NCBI RefSeq assembly: GCF_001922345.1
Contig: NZ_CP018811.1
Span: forward strand, 4,402,001 to 4,466,000
DNA: 64,000 nucleotides
Source: Paraburkholderia sp. SOS3
GTDB lineage: Bacteria > Pseudomonadota > Gammaproteobacteria > Burkholderiales > Burkholderiaceae
Direction of reading: 5' to 3'
Part shown: positions 53,032-62,430 of the stretch, piece after piece
Layout of the letters: every line of letters begins with the position of its first letter
How positions within the stretch are numbered: the first letter of the stretch is position 1
Notes under the pieces: generated by a model
What the model saw: only the letters and a program-made list of their open reading frames with translations
Told to the model about the DNA's origin: nothing
The model's database searches: none
Made by a program: the position numbers and the translations under genes

Positions 53032-55026
53032 CTAGCCGAGTGCCTGCAGGATCGTCTGAAAAAGCGATTGCGCGGTCTGGATTACTTTGCTGCTCGCCTG
53101 GTACATCTGCTGGTACTCGAGCAGGTTCGTTGCTTCTTCGTCGAGGTTCACGCCCGATACAGACTGCTGCTGCGACTGGATCTGCGCAAGCGTGCTGCTC
53201 TTGGCGGTGGCCATCGACTCGAGATTGCTGGCGGTATTGCCGACGTTGTTCACGAACTCCGCGTAGCCGTTCGTCAGCGTGGTGCCGCCGAACGCGGTAC
53301 TGGTGCTGACGTTGAAAATCGCAGTCGCATTGCTGCCGTCCTGCGTGCCGCCCGTGTTCGGACCGATCGTGAAGGTGTCGCCGTCGGCCGGCGTGCCCGA
53401 CACGGTGAACGAAATCCCGTTCGGCGACGTCGCCGGCGGACCCGGGTTGGTGACCGTATAGGTGTCGCCGTTGGTCGGGTCGTACGGCACGCCGGGATTA
53501 GCCGCCGTGACCGTGAAGCTTTGCTGCGGATTGCCGAACGTGACCGTCGAGCCGATCGGAAGACCCGTGAGCGTGCCCGTGGCGGCATCGTAGGTGAGCG
53601 TTACCGGCGAATCGATCACGAAGCCCGAACTCGCCGCGCCGATCGCGATCTTGCCCGTGCCGGTGTTCGACTGATTGGCGCTCGCGATCGCCGGCGACGA
53701 CGCGGCGATCGCGCTGCCGTCGGTGGTCGCGACCGCGAAGCTGTCGAGTGCGCCCGAGGTCGGCTGGATCGTGAACGAATCGCCGGCCGCCATCGTGCCG
53801 TTGATCGTGATCGCCACGCCGCCGATCGGGTTCGTTGCGCTCGGCGGCGTCGTCGACGTGCCGAGCACCTTGCCCGTGGTCGCGTCCGTGACCGTGTAGT
53901 TCGTGCCGTCGAAGGTCAGCTTGTAGTCGTCGGTGGGCGGCGAAGCCGGGTTCGTCAACGTGGCCGACACGGTCGCGCCGCCCGTGTTCTTCGTGTTCGC
54001 GATGACGTTCGGCGCCCCGACGTTGAAGAGCGGGCCGCCCGTGTTGCCGTTCTGATCGATGCCCAGTTCGTTCTGCGCATTGACCTGCGCGGCGAAGCTC
54101 GTGGCGAGCGCGCCGAGTTGCCGGGCGGCAGGATCGAGCGTCTGGCTGCGAAACTGCAGCACGCCGCCGAGCGACCCGCCGCTGATCGCCGAGTCGGGCA
54201 GAACCGTGGTGACGAACGAACCGGGTTTGGTCGAGTCCGGCTGCTGATACGTAACCGCCAGTTCGGACGGATTGCCCGGCGACGGCGTGGTACCCAACTG
54301 GTAGCTCTGAGTGCCCTGCACGAGCGTCATGCCGTTCGGCAGCGAAATCGTATCGGTGCCGTCGCTCGCCTGCTGGACATTGACGCCGACGAGCTGCGAC
54401 AGCTGCGAAACCGCCTGGTCGCGCGTATCCAGCAGCTGGTTCGGCGGCTGTCCGTTAGGGCCGACCGCGGCGATCTGTGCATTCAGCTGCGCGATCTGTT
54501 TGGTCAGGTTGTTGATTTGCGTGACCGTGCTCGAGATCGTCGTATTGATGCCCTGACGCGTCTGATCGATCTGGCTTCCCATCGAGTTGATCGCGTCCGC
54601 GAGAACCGATGCGGCGTTGATCACCGTCTGACGGGTCGGACCATCGTTCGCGGAGCCCGCGAGCGTCTGCAGGCTGTTGAAGAAACCCGTGAAGTCGGCG
54701 CCGATTCCCGCGGTCGGGTCGCCGATCTGGTTGCTCAGATTCGTGATCAGCTGGGAATACGAGCTCAGCGACGAGCTTTCGGACTGCGTGCTGTAGAGCT
54801 GGCTCGTCAGGGTCTGGCTGAACTGGCGCTGGATCGTCTGCGTCGTCACACCGCCGCCGATGAAGCCCGAGCCTGTTTGCAGCCCGCCCGCTTCGACAAA
54901 AAGCGCAAGCTCGCGGTTGTAGCCAGGCGTCGCCGCGTTGCTGATGTTATTGCCCGTGGTCGACATCCCGAGCTGCGCTGAATTCAGTCCGGTCAAACCG
55001 AGGCTAAAAAGGTTTCCTCCTGACAT
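53032..55026 (-). CDS. flgK: Flagellar hook-associated protein 1 FlgK
   Basis: A 664-residue junction protein. The N-terminus LGLTGLNSAQLGMSTTGNNISNAATPGYNRE (about residues 9-39) is the rod/hook-type signature, and the C-terminus NLLEYQQMYQASSKVIQTAQSLFQTILQALG is its partner helix. The middle 350 residues are Thr/Gly/Pro-rich and contain several FTxxGTPADGDTFTI-like repeats, which appear at least three times. AGGAGC precedes ATG 55026, which decides the start. A sigma-28 promoter lies 56-82 bp upstream. Confidence 0.95.
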   Translation of the reverse strand: MSGGNLFSLGLTGLNSAQLGMSTTGNNISNAATPGYNRELALFVEAGGLQTGSGFIGGGVTTQTIQRQFSQTLTSQLYSTQSESSSLSSYSQLITNLSNQIGDPTAGIGADFTGFFNSLQTLAGSANDGPTRQTVINAASVLADAINSMGSQIDQTRQGINTTISSTVTQINNLTKQIAQLNAQIAAVGPNGQPPNQLLDTRDQAVSQLSQLVGVNVQQASDGTDTISLPNGMTLVQGTQSYQLGTTPSPGNPSELAVTYQQPDSTKPGSFVTTVLPDSAISGGSLGGVLQFRSQTLDPAARQLGALATSFAAQVNAQNELGIDQNGNTGGPLFNVGAPNVIANTKNTGGATVSATLTNPASPPTDDYKLTFDGTNYTVTDATTGKVLGTSTTPPSATNPIGGVAITINGTMAAGDSFTIQPTSGALDSFAVATTDGSAIAASSPAIASANQSNTGTGKIAIGAASSGFVIDSPVTLTYDAATGTLTGLPIGSTVTFGNPQQSFTVTAANPGVPYDPTNGDTYTVTNPGPPATSPNGISFTVSGTPADGDTFTIGPNTGGTQDGSNATAIFNVSTSTAFGGTTLTNGYAEFVNNVGNTASNLESMATAKSSTLAQIQSQQQSVSGVNLDEEATNLLEYQQMYQASSKVIQTAQSLFQTILQALG

Positions 55027-55081
55027 GCATGCTCCTGAGAGGCGGGTCCGGCGACGGCCGCCGATTGCGTGAACAAGCGGT

Positions 55082-55108
55082 ATATCGGCGCGGACGGCGC
55101 GAAATTTA
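55082..55108 (-). promoter_or_regulatory. Sigma-28 (FliA) promoter for flgK-flgL
   Basis: On the minus strand TAAA (55108-55105), exactly 15 bases, then GCCGATAT (55089-55082) match TAAA-N15-GCCGATAA with one mismatch. The flgK start is about 55 bases downstream. Confidence 0.82.
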
Positions 55109-55401
55109 GGGATCGCGCGTACGTCGGCGAAGATTCTGCGGAAGACCTCGGCGTTGCTGCCGGCTGCGCGCGGCGGAACTGGCCGAGGCTGCATTATCGG
55201 CAACACCGGCGCAAGTCAAAACGAGGATGAAGCGGGGAATTGGGCGCTATATCAGGCGCGGAGGGTATGCGGGCAGGCTTGCTGCAAGGTTCGCCGAAAG
55301 GCTCGTAACGGAAACTGTCCGCACGGGCCAGATGGCACAAGTCAAACGCGTGACATTCACTGCGCGGCATGCCGCCGCGCCGCTGTGCACCGCTAAAGAA
55401 C
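55109..55401. other. Non-coding stretch between ycgR and the flgK promoter
   Basis: I see no conserved gene here. It holds a GC-rich 7-bp stem (55362-55380, loop of five) 21 bases beyond the ycgR stop, without a T run, and short open frames on the plus strand that have no family features. Confidence 0.5.
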
Positions 55402-56157
55402 TTACGCGCGCACGAGCGAGCGGCGCTTCATTTCGAGTTGAGTGATCAGGCGTTGCAGCGTATTTTCCGCGCTGCCCGGCAGCGACATGAAACGCAAACC
55501 GAGCAGATAGCGCGTGCCGTTGCCGTGCGGCAACGGTGTGGCGCGCAGCGAGACGATTTGCAGATCGAGCGAGAGCATGCCGCTGCCATTGAGGTTCACT
55601 TCGACGTCCGGCAACACGGTGCTCAACGGCAGCGTCGCGACACGGTCGTCGTTCGTGCGCAGCCCGATGCCGCCCAGCGACAGATCATGAATCTCGAAGC
55701 GGAACGAATCGCCCTCGGGCAGCTTGCCCGAGCAGTAGTACGGGTTCAGGATCGGCGTCTCGACGCGGAAGTACTCGCGCCGCTGGATGTAGTACAGCAC
55801 CTCGGGAAACGCCGCTTCGAATGCCGGGCGGCCTTCGAACGAGGTTTCGCGCGGCGTGCCGGTGCCGAACTCGACGCGCACGCCTTCCGGCGCCGCAAGG
55901 AAGTGGCAATGCGGCGCCGCGAGCAGGCCGCGGTTCTGCTCGGGCAGCGCGCCCCAGTCGAACACGAAGGTCTGCGTACGCACGTCGACGTCGAGGATAC
56001 GCGTCACGAGCTGGCCACCCTTGTACTGCACGGTCAGAAAGTCGCCGCGGTTGAAGAGGTTGCGCAGCTGCACGCCGATTTCCAGCGGATTGCGGCGGCC
56101 GAAATGCTCGGTCGGTTCGACTTCATCCGTCTGGGCGGTCGACAGATTGGGTTCCAT
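55402..56157 (-). CDS. ycgR: Flagellar brake protein YcgR (PilZ domain, c-di-GMP receptor)
   Basis: A 251-residue protein with an N-terminal YcgR domain and a C-terminal PilZ domain. The c-di-GMP site is complete: RREYFRV at about residues 126-132 (the RxxxR motif) and DLSLGGIGL at about residues 157-165 (the D/NxSxxG motif). The N-terminal domain contains LFNRGDFLTVQYKGGQLVTRILDVD and FVFDWGAL. In enterobacteria YcgR with bound c-di-GMP slows the motor by contacting FliG or MotA. It has its own sigma-28 promoter and lies between flgK and flgJ on the same strand. Confidence 0.93.
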   Translation of the reverse strand: MEPNLSTAQTDEVEPTEHFGRRNPLEIGVQLRNLFNRGDFLTVQYKGGQLVTRILDVDVRTQTFVFDWGALPEQNRGLLAAPHCHFLAAPEGVRVEFGTGTPRETSFEGRPAFEAAFPEVLYYIQRREYFRVETPILNPYYCSGKLPEGDSFRFEIHDLSLGGIGLRTNDDRVATLPLSTVLPDVEVNLNGSGMLSLDLQIVSLRATPLPHGNGTRYLLGLRFMSLPGSAENTLQRLITQLEMKRRSLVRA

Positions 56158-56256
56158 GATGGTCGTAGTCTCGCGATGCGGGCCGCCGGCGGTGCCGGCG
56201 AAACGCGTATTCTATGACCGTCTTGCCGGTGTCCTCCGGCAATCGATCTTTACGCT

Positions 56257-56283
56257 ATAGCGGCAATTATCCCGCGAAGTTTA
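56257..56283 (-). promoter_or_regulatory. Sigma-28 (FliA) promoter for ycgR
   Basis: On the minus strand TAAA (56283-56280), 15 bases, then GCCGCTAT (56264-56257) match TAAA-N15-GCCGATAA with two mismatches. It is placed about 100 bases before the ycgR start. Confidence 0.65.
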
Positions 56284-56387
56284 GAGTTCGACCGCAAATA
56301 AATTTCACGCGCACGCACGCGCCGGTCGCAAATCGCGACCGGTGTCTTCGTCATTATGCGCAATGCGTGCAGGGATACGGCGTGAAA

Positions 56388-56405
56388 GAGCCGCTGAAGC
56401 GGCTC
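56388..56405 (-). terminator. Candidate terminator of the flg operon after flgJ
   Basis: GAGCCGCT (56388-56395) and AGCGGCTC (56398-56405) form a perfect 8-bp inverted repeat six bases beyond the flgJ stop, followed by TTTC in the minus direction. The two-base centre means the inner pairs must open. A second stem, CCGGTCGC/GCGACCGG at 56322-56342, follows. Confidence 0.45.
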
Positions 56406-56411
56406 GCCGCG

Positions 56412-57416
56412 TCACTCGAGATTGAGCGACGCAACCGGCTGAGCCCCCGCCGGGCTCATCTGCTGCATGATCGACATCAGCTTGCGAGCGTAGTGCGGAT
56501 CGGTCGCATAGCCCGCGCGCTGCATGCCGGCCGCAAAGCCCGCCGCGCTCTTTCCGCGCGAAGCGGTGAGCACCGCGGCATAACGCGGATTGCTCGTCAG
56601 CATGCTCGCGTAATCGTTCATCGCTTCCTGATACGAGCCGTACGAGCGGAATTTCTCGACCCTGCGCTGCGGCTGGCCGTTCACATACTCGGTCGTGACG
56701 GTCGACACCGTATCGCCGGTCCAGTCTTTGGTCGCCTTGATGCCGAACACATTGTGGCTCGTCGAGCCGTCCGCCTTTTTGATCTCGCTTCTGCCCCAGC
56801 CCGACTCGAGCGCGGCCTGTCCGATGATGAAACGCGCCGGGATGCCGGTCGCCGCGCTGGCCGCCTGCGCGGGCGCGGCGAGCTTGTCGACGAACGCATC
56901 GACTTTCGGCGACTGGCCATTGCCGCGCAATGGCGGCGTCAGCGCGTTATTGGCCGAGTAGCCGCGGCCCGTCGTCAGCGCGCCGTTCGAGGCCGGATTG
57001 GCATAGGCGCGCGCGAGCGAGTTCAGCGTCGAAATCGAGCCCATGCCGCCGCCCGCGACACCGCCCGTGTCCGCATCGCTGCCGTCGAGCGGAATATGAG
57101 CCTGACGCGCGAGCTGTTTGATCATCATGTCGGCGACGCCGACGCCCTTCGACGACATCTGCTGCGCCATCTGCTCGTCGAGCATCGACATGAACTGGTC
57201 GCCTTCGCGCGAATCGAGCGGGCCATCGTGCGGCGTCGCCTCGCGCATGCTTTTCAGCATCATTTGCAGGAACACTGCGTCGAACTGGCGCGCAGCGCTC
57301 TTCAATGCGGTTTGCGGGGAATTCTTCGCCTGCATGCGCAACGCATCGAAGCCCTGCACGTCGAGTGCGAAGCGCTGGTCGAGATCGGCTACCGGTTTTG
57401 AGGAATCCGCGTTCAT
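56412..57416 (-). CDS. flgJ: Flagellar rod assembly protein / peptidoglycan hydrolase FlgJ
   Basis: A 334-residue two-domain protein. The N-terminal rod-cap domain includes AARQFDAVFLQMMLKSMREATP and GDQFMSMLDEQMAQQMSSKGVGVADMMIKQL (about residues 72-102). The C-terminal beta-N-acetylglucosaminidase domain has IPARFIIGQAALESGWGRSEI with the catalytic Glu in ALESGWG, then HNVFGIKATKDWTG and YATDPHYARKLMSIMQQ. It opens the peptidoglycan layer for the growing rod. It is the last gene of flgBCDEFGHIJ, 16 bp after flgI. Confidence 0.96.
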   Translation of the reverse strand: MNADSSKPVADLDQRFALDVQGFDALRMQAKNSPQTALKSAARQFDAVFLQMMLKSMREATPHDGPLDSREGDQFMSMLDEQMAQQMSSKGVGVADMMIKQLARQAHIPLDGSDADTGGVAGGGMGSISTLNSLARAYANPASNGALTTGRGYSANNALTPPLRGNGQSPKVDAFVDKLAAPAQAASAATGIPARFIIGQAALESGWGRSEIKKADGSTSHNVFGIKATKDWTGDTVSTVTTEYVNGQPQRRVEKFRSYGSYQEAMNDYASMLTSNPRYAAVLTASRGKSAAGFAAGMQRAGYATDPHYARKLMSIMQQMSPAGAQPVASLNLE

Positions 57417-57432
57417 CGGTCGTGCTTCCTGC

Positions 57433-58689
57433 CTAGATGATTTCGAGGTCGGCGCGCAACGCGCCTGCGGCCTTCATGGCCTGCAAGATCGACATGAGGT
57501 CGGCCGGCGTCGCGCCGAGCGCGTTCAACGCCTTCACGACGTCCGCGAGGTTGGCGCCGGCCGTCACGTATTTGAGCGACCCGTTGTCCTGCTTGAGCTG
57601 GATCTGCGACTGGCGCGCGGCGACCGTCTGCCCGTTCGAGAATGCATTGGGCTGGCTCACCACGGTCTGCGTATTGACGACGACCGACAGATTGCCGTGC
57701 GCGACCGCGCAGCTATCGAGCGTGACCATCTGGTTCATCACGATCGACCCGGTGCGCGCGTTCAGAATGACCTTCGCGGCAGCCTTCGCGGGCTTGATCT
57801 CGAGGTTCTGCAACTGCGCGAGGAACGACACCTGCGAGCCCGGATCGCTCGGTGCGTGCAGCTGGATCGTGCGGCCGTCGAGCGCGGTCGCGGTGCCGGG
57901 CCCGAACGCATTGTTGACGACTGCGACAATCTTCTGCGCGTTGTCGTAGTCCATGTCGTTGAGGTTCATTTCCATCATGCCGCCGGCCTGCGCGACGTTG
58001 ACGGGCAACGAGCGCTCGACGATCGCGCCGGCCGCGACGCGCCCGGCCGCGAGCTGATTCACCTGGACGCGGCTGCCGTTCGCGCTGGCACCGGCGCCGC
58101 CGACCGCGAGGTTGCCCTGCGCGAGCGCGTAGACCGTGCCGTCCGCGCCTTTCATCGGCGTGAGCAGCAGCGTGCCGCCGCGCAGGCTCTTGGCATTGCC
58201 GAGCGACGACACGGTCACGTCGATCGCCTCGCCGGGCCGCGCAAACGGCGGCAGCGTCGCCGTCACCATCACGGCGGCGACGTTCTTCAGCTGCAGGTTC
58301 GAGAGCGGCGACACGCCGCCGTTGGTCGCGCCGGCCTGCTGGTTGTTGATGCCGATGCCGAGGTTCGCGAGCATGTTCGCGAGCGTTTGCGTCGTGAACG
58401 GCGTTTGCGTCGTCTGGTCGCCGGTGCCGTCGAGACCGACGACGAGGCCGTAGCCGATCAGCGGATTGTCGCGCACGCCCAGAATCGAGACGAGATCCTT
58501 GAGCCGCTCGGCATGCGCATCGGGCGCCGAAGCGGCGACGAGTGCGAACACCGCGACGGCGAACAGCGCGGCGCTGGCCGCGGCGCGCGCGGACTTGCCG
58601 GCGCGGCGCGCGGCAAGGCGCCCGAAGTGCGCGAAGTGCCGGAGCGTGCCGGTCAAAGCGTGACGAAGAGTCGAGGCGTTCATCGTCAT
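57433..58689 (-). CDS. flgI: Flagellar P-ring protein FlgI
   Basis: A 418-residue periplasmic ring protein. A long signal peptide ends at about residue 55 ([10 protein letters not shown]) and the mature protein starts [32 protein letters not shown], the P-ring signature. The end [27 protein letters not shown] is also typical. The start is ATG 58689, whose first base is the last base of the flgH stop (TGATG). An alternative ATG lies 6 bp later. Open sequence upstream belongs to flgH in another frame. Confidence 0.96.
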   Translation of the reverse strand: MTMNASTLRHALTGTLRHFAHFGRLAARRAGKSARAAASAALFAVAVFALVAASAPDAHAERLKDLVSILGVRDNPLIGYGLVVGLDGTGDQTTQTPFTTQTLANMLANLGIGINNQQAGATNGGVSPLSNLQLKNVAAVMVTATLPPFARPGEAIDVTVSSLGNAKSLRGGTLLLTPMKGADGTVYALAQGNLAVGGAGASANGSRVQVNQLAAGRVAAGAIVERSLPVNVAQAGGMMEMNLNDMDYDNAQKIVAVVNNAFGPGTATALDGRTIQLHAPSDPGSQVSFLAQLQNLEIKPAKAAAKVILNARTGSIVMNQMVTLDSCAVAHGNLSVVVNTQTVVSQPNAFSNGQTVAARQSQIQLKQDNGSLKYVTAGANLADVVKALNALGATPADLMSILQAMKAAGALRADLEII

Positions 58690-59399
58690 CACCACGGCGA
58701 GATATTGAGGAAGAAGCGCTGCAACCAGCCCATCTGCTCGGCTTCGTCGATATAGCCCTTCGCCGAGTATTCGATCTTTGCGTCGGCCACTTCTGTCGAG
58801 AATACCGAGTTGTCGCCGGCCACCGTATTCGGATTCACGACGCCGGAAAAGCGCACCCACTCGTTGCCCTGATTGATCAGCATCTGCTTCTGGCCGCTCA
58901 CGACGAGATTGCCGTTCGGCAGCACGTTCGTCACCGTGACGGTGATCACGCCGTTGAACGTATTCGATGCATTTGCGCCGCCTGCCGCCGTGAACTGGTT
59001 CTGTCCGTTCGCCGCGATATTGGCCTTGTTGAAGAGGCCGGACAGGAAGTTGGCCTGCGTAACCGCGACGTTCGTCGAGCCGTTGCGGTTCGCATTCGCG
59101 CCGGACTGCTTGGTCGCGTTGATGTTTTCGGCGATGACGATGGTCAGGATGTCGCCGACATTGCGCGGACGCTGGTCTTCGAACAGCGGATGCCCGGCCG
59201 TGCCCGGGTTGTAGATCGATCCGGGCGCCTGCAGTTGCGGCGGTACGGGCGGCACCGCGCTCATCGGCTGCTGCACGATCGGTTCTTTCGGCACGAGCGC
59301 GCAGCCGGCGAGCGCGGCGGCGAGCGCCCCCGCCGCCGCGAACCGCAGCGCCGCCTGCGCGGCGCTCGTGCGAACCATAAGACTGATGAGCTGCGACAT
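58689..59399 (-). CDS. flgH: Flagellar L-ring lipoprotein FlgH
   Basis: A 236-residue outer-membrane lipoprotein. The signal peptide carries the lipobox LAGC with the acylated cysteine at residue 33. The mature part has [49 protein letters not shown] (about residues 57-105) and ends [22 protein letters not shown] chose ATG 59399, with AGGCGG eight bases upstream. A TTG at 59453 that overlaps the flgG stop (TTGA) would extend the protein by 18 residues and is the main alternative. Confidence 0.94.
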   Translation of the reverse strand: MSQLISLMVRTSAAQAALRFAAAGALAAALAGCALVPKEPIVQQPMSAVPPVPPQLQAPGSIYNPGTAGHPLFEDQRPRNVGDILTIVIAENINATKQSGANANRNGSTNVAVTQANFLSGLFNKANIAANGQNQFTAAGGANASNTFNGVITVTVTNVLPNGNLVVSGQKQMLINQGNEWVRFSGVVNPNTVAGDNSVFSTEVADAKIEYSAKGYIDEAEQMGWLQRFFLNISPW

Positions 59400-59449
59400 C
59401 TTCGTAACCGCCTGCTGGATATCCACCTGTTCGATGCGACGACGTGCGT

Positions 59450-60238
59450 TCAAACCTGCATCTGACTGAGCGTCTGCAGCATCTGATCGGACGTGGTCAC
59501 GGCCTTGCTGTTGATTTCGTATGCGCGCTGCGTCTGGATCATGTTCACCAGCTCCTGCACGACGTTGACGTTCGACGTTTCGACAAACCCCTGTTGCAGC
59601 GGACCGATGCCGTTCAGGCTCGGCTGACCGACGTTCGGCGCGCCCGACGATTGCGTCTCCTGGAACAGGTTCTGACCGATCGAGTCGAGGCCGGCCGGGT
59701 TGATGAACGTCGCGAGCTGGATCGAGCCGATGTTCACCGTGTTCGTCGAGTTGCCCTGCGTGATCGAGACCGTGCCGTCCTGGCCGATCGTCAGCTTGGT
59801 CGCGTTCTGCGGAAGCGTGATGGCCGGCTGCAGCGGAAACCCGTCCGATGTGACGAGCCGCCCCTGCTGGTCGGTCTGGAACGAGCCGTCGCGCGTGTAG
59901 GCGATCGTGCCGTCCGGCATCTGCACCTGGAAGAAGCCGGCGCCGTTGATCGCGATGTCCTTCGAATTGCCGGTCTGCGTCAGGTTGCCCTGCGTGTAGA
60001 GACGCTCGGTCGCGACCTGCTGCACGCCGGTGCCGACCTGGCTGCCCGACGGGATCTCGGTGTTCTGCGTCGAGTTGGCGCCCGGCTGGCGCAGCGTCTG
60101 GTAAATCAGATCCTCGAACACCGCGCGCGAACCCTTGAAGCCGTTCGTGCTCACGTTCGCGAGGTTGTTCGAAATCACATCCATCTGCGCCTGCTGCGCA
60201 TTCATGCCGGTCGCGGCAATGTAGAGGGAACGGTTCAC
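59450..60238 (-). CDS. flgG: Flagellar distal rod protein FlgG
   Basis: A 262-residue rod protein. The N-terminus [45 protein letters not shown] (about residues 3-47) and the C-terminus [40 protein letters not shown] are standard and give the usual length of 260-262. The middle includes [26 protein letters not shown]. It forms the distal rod inside the L and P rings. It lies 66 bp behind flgF. Confidence 0.97.
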   Translation of the reverse strand: MNRSLYIAATGMNAQQAQMDVISNNLANVSTNGFKGSRAVFEDLIYQTLRQPGANSTQNTEIPSGSQVGTGVQQVATERLYTQGNLTQTGNSKDIAINGAGFFQVQMPDGTIAYTRDGSFQTDQQGRLVTSDGFPLQPAITLPQNATKLTIGQDGTVSITQGNSTNTVNIGSIQLATFINPAGLDSIGQNLFQETQSSGAPNVGQPSLNGIGPLQQGFVETSNVNVVQELVNMIQTQRAYEINSKAVTTSDQMLQTLSQMQV

Positions 60239-60304
60239 GGTCTCTATTCTCCTGGTGTTACACCACGTGTTTCAGATGGCTAGCCCGCTTGCGGCGGGCC
60301 CGCG

Positions 60305-61063
60305 TCAGCTGAAATTCAGCAACTGGTTGGCCGACTGCTCGTTCTGGTCGGCGGTCTGCAGCATCTTCGTCTGCATCTGGAACTGACGCGCATTCGTGAT
60401 CATCGAGACCATCGCGTTGATCGGATTCACATTGCTGCCTTCGAGCGCGCCCGAGACGATCTGCACGTTCGGATCCTGGTCGGCCGGATTGCCGTCGGCC
60501 GTACGGAAAAGTCCGTCGGCGCCGCGCGCCATCGTGTTCGGATCCGGGTTCACGAGCTTGATCTGATCGACCAGCGCGATTGCGTTCGGCGGGTCGCCGG
60601 CCGCGATCACCGACACGCTGCCGTCCTTGCCGATCGACACCTGCGCCTCGGGCGGCACCGCGATCGGGCCGCCGTTGCCGATCACCGGCAGGTTGCTCGC
60701 GTTGACGAGCTGCCCGTTCTCGTCGACGTGCAGATTGCCGCCGCGCGTGTACGCTTCATTGCCGTCCGGCGTCTGCACGGCGATCCAGCCCTGCCCCTGA
60801 ATCGCGATGTCGAGCGGGTTGCCGGTCTGCGAGATCGGGCCCGGCGTGTAGTCGGAGCCCGGCGTCGCGGACAGCACGAATGTACGCGTCGTGACGTCGT
60901 TGACCTGCGAGCCGTCGCCGAAACTCATCGGCACGGAACGGAAGTTCGCGAGCTGCGCGCGAAAACCCGTGGTCGACGCGTTGGCGAGATTGTTGGCGAC
61001 GACGGCCTGCTGGTCGAGCGCCTGCGTGGCGCCCGTCATCGCGGTGTAGATCAGTCGGTCCAT
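60305..61063 (-). CDS. flgF: Flagellar basal-body rod protein FlgF
   Basis: A 252-residue proximal rod protein. The N-terminus reads DRLIYTAMTGATQALDQQAVVANNLANASTTGFRAQLANFRS (about residues 2-43), and the C-terminal helix LEGSNVNPINAMVSMITNARQFQMQTKMLQTADQNEQSANQLLNFS matches FlgF. The centre has AIQGQGWIAVQTPDGNEAYTRGGNL. It is 80 bp downstream of flgE and 66 bp upstream of flgG. Confidence 0.96.
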   Translation of the reverse strand: MDRLIYTAMTGATQALDQQAVVANNLANASTTGFRAQLANFRSVPMSFGDGSQVNDVTTRTFVLSATPGSDYTPGPISQTGNPLDIAIQGQGWIAVQTPDGNEAYTRGGNLHVDENGQLVNASNLPVIGNGGPIAVPPEAQVSIGKDGSVSVIAAGDPPNAIALVDQIKLVNPDPNTMARGADGLFRTADGNPADQDPNVQIVSGALEGSNVNPINAMVSMITNARQFQMQTKMLQTADQNEQSANQLLNFS

Positions 61064-61143
61064 GACTAGCTCGTGTCCTTTTCTGGCATCCGGCTACCGG
61101 GTGGCTCGCGCATCGATCGCACAGCCGCCCGGGCTTGCCTGCG

Positions 61144-62406
61144 TTACAGATTGATCAGCGTCTGGTCGATCGTCTGCTGCGTCTTGATCGTCTGCGCGTT
61201 CGCCTGATAGTTGCGCTGCGCGGTGATCAGATCGACGAGCGAATTGGTCAGGTCCGCGTTCGACGCTTCGACCGCGCTGCCCTGAATCGAACCGAGCGTC
61301 GACGTGCCGGCCACGCCCACTTGCGGCTCGCCCGAATCGTTCGTCTGCGCGAACTGGTTGTTGCCGAGGTTCTGCAGGCCGTTCGGGTTCGTGAAGGTGG
61401 CGAGCAGCACCTGGCCGAGCACCGCGGTGCGGCCGTCCGTGTACGAGCCCGTGATCGTGCCGTCGGAGCCGATCGTGAAGTTCGACAGCTGCGAGGTGCC
61501 GAAGCCGTCCTGCGAGGGCGCCGAGGTCGCCGCGCTGTCGGTGCCGTCGCCGCCGAACTGCGTGGTGCCCGACAGGTCGACCGTGATGGTCTGCGCCGCT
61601 GCGCCGTCGGTATTGGGAATCGCAAGACTGAACGAGCCGGCCGGCGTGATCGGGGTGCTCGCCGGGGGCGGGCTCGCCGATGCGGTCAGCGCACCCGACG
61701 AATCGAACGTCATGCTGCCGAGATCGGTGGGCGTTGCGCCCGACGGGCCGCCGAATACTTCCCACTGGCCCGACGTGGCCGACTTCACGAAATACATGTT
61801 GACCGTGGTCTTGGCGCCGAGCGAATCGACGGTCTGGATCGAGGTCGAGAACGTAAAGCTGCTCGGGTCGCTCGGGTCGAACGTTGCGTCTTTCGGCTGC
61901 GCCGCAGCGGCATCGAGATTGACGTTGAACGTCGCCTTCGTCGTCGCGACCGGCGGCAGCAGGCTCGAATTCGGAATCTGGATCGGCACGACCTGGCCCG
62001 TCTGCAACTGGCCTTGTGCGTTCGCCTGGAAACCCATGATCTTGTTGCCCTCGGCGTCGACGATGAAGCCTGCCTTGTTCTCGACGAGCTGGCCGTTACG
62101 CGAGTAGGTGACCGAGCCGTTCGGATTCAGCATCTGAAAGAAGCCGTTTCCGTTGATCGCCATGTTGGTCGGCACGTCGGTCGTCGTCACTTCGCCCTGC
62201 GAGAAATCCTGCTGCACGCCGGCGAGCCGCGTACCGATACCGATCTGGTTGTTGACTGCGGTGGCGATCGAATTCGCATATAGATCGGCGAACACCGCCG
62301 TGCTCTGCTTGAAGCCGACCGTCTGCGCGTTCGCGATATTGTTGCCGACCACGTCGAGGTCGTTCGATGCGGCCGCGAGGCCGCTCAAAGCTGTCTGATA
62401 ACCCAT
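61144..62406 (-). CDS. flgE: Flagellar hook protein FlgE
   Basis: A 420-residue hook subunit. The N-terminus MGYQTALSGLAAASNDLDVVGNNIANAQTVGFKQSTAVFADLYANS and the C-terminus VEASNADLTNSLVDLITAQRNYQANAQTIKTQQTIDQTLINL are the conserved D0 helices. The middle contains MAINGNGFFQMLNPNGSVTYSRNGQ and variable Thr/Ser/Ala-rich outer domains. The length is close to E. coli FlgE (402). It lies 24 bp behind flgD, which supplies the hook cap. Confidence 0.97.
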   Translation of the reverse strand: MGYQTALSGLAAASNDLDVVGNNIANAQTVGFKQSTAVFADLYANSIATAVNNQIGIGTRLAGVQQDFSQGEVTTTDVPTNMAINGNGFFQMLNPNGSVTYSRNGQLVENKAGFIVDAEGNKIMGFQANAQGQLQTGQVVPIQIPNSSLLPPVATTKATFNVNLDAAAAQPKDATFDPSDPSSFTFSTSIQTVDSLGAKTTVNMYFVKSATSGQWEVFGGPSGATPTDLGSMTFDSSGALTASASPPPASTPITPAGSFSLAIPNTDGAAAQTITVDLSGTTQFGGDGTDSAATSAPSQDGFGTSQLSNFTIGSDGTITGSYTDGRTAVLGQVLLATFTNPNGLQNLGNNQFAQTNDSGEPQVGVAGTSTLGSIQGSAVEASNADLTNSLVDLITAQRNYQANAQTIKTQQTIDQTLINL

Positions 62407-62430
62407 GTTGCGCTCCGTATCGAATGCTTG

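Noticed and set aside
55362..55380. GC-rich stem behind ycgR as an intrinsic terminator
   Set aside because: A 7-bp perfect stem exists but no T run follows in the minus direction.
56322..56342. CCGGTCGC/GCGACCGG hairpin as a terminator
   Set aside because: No adjacent T run on either strand; the nearer hairpin at 56388-56405 is the better candidate.
59400..59453. TTG start for flgH overlapping the flgG stop
   Set aside because: It would add 18 residues before an already complete lipoprotein signal; ATG 59399 has a better ribosome binding site, though the TTG is not excluded.
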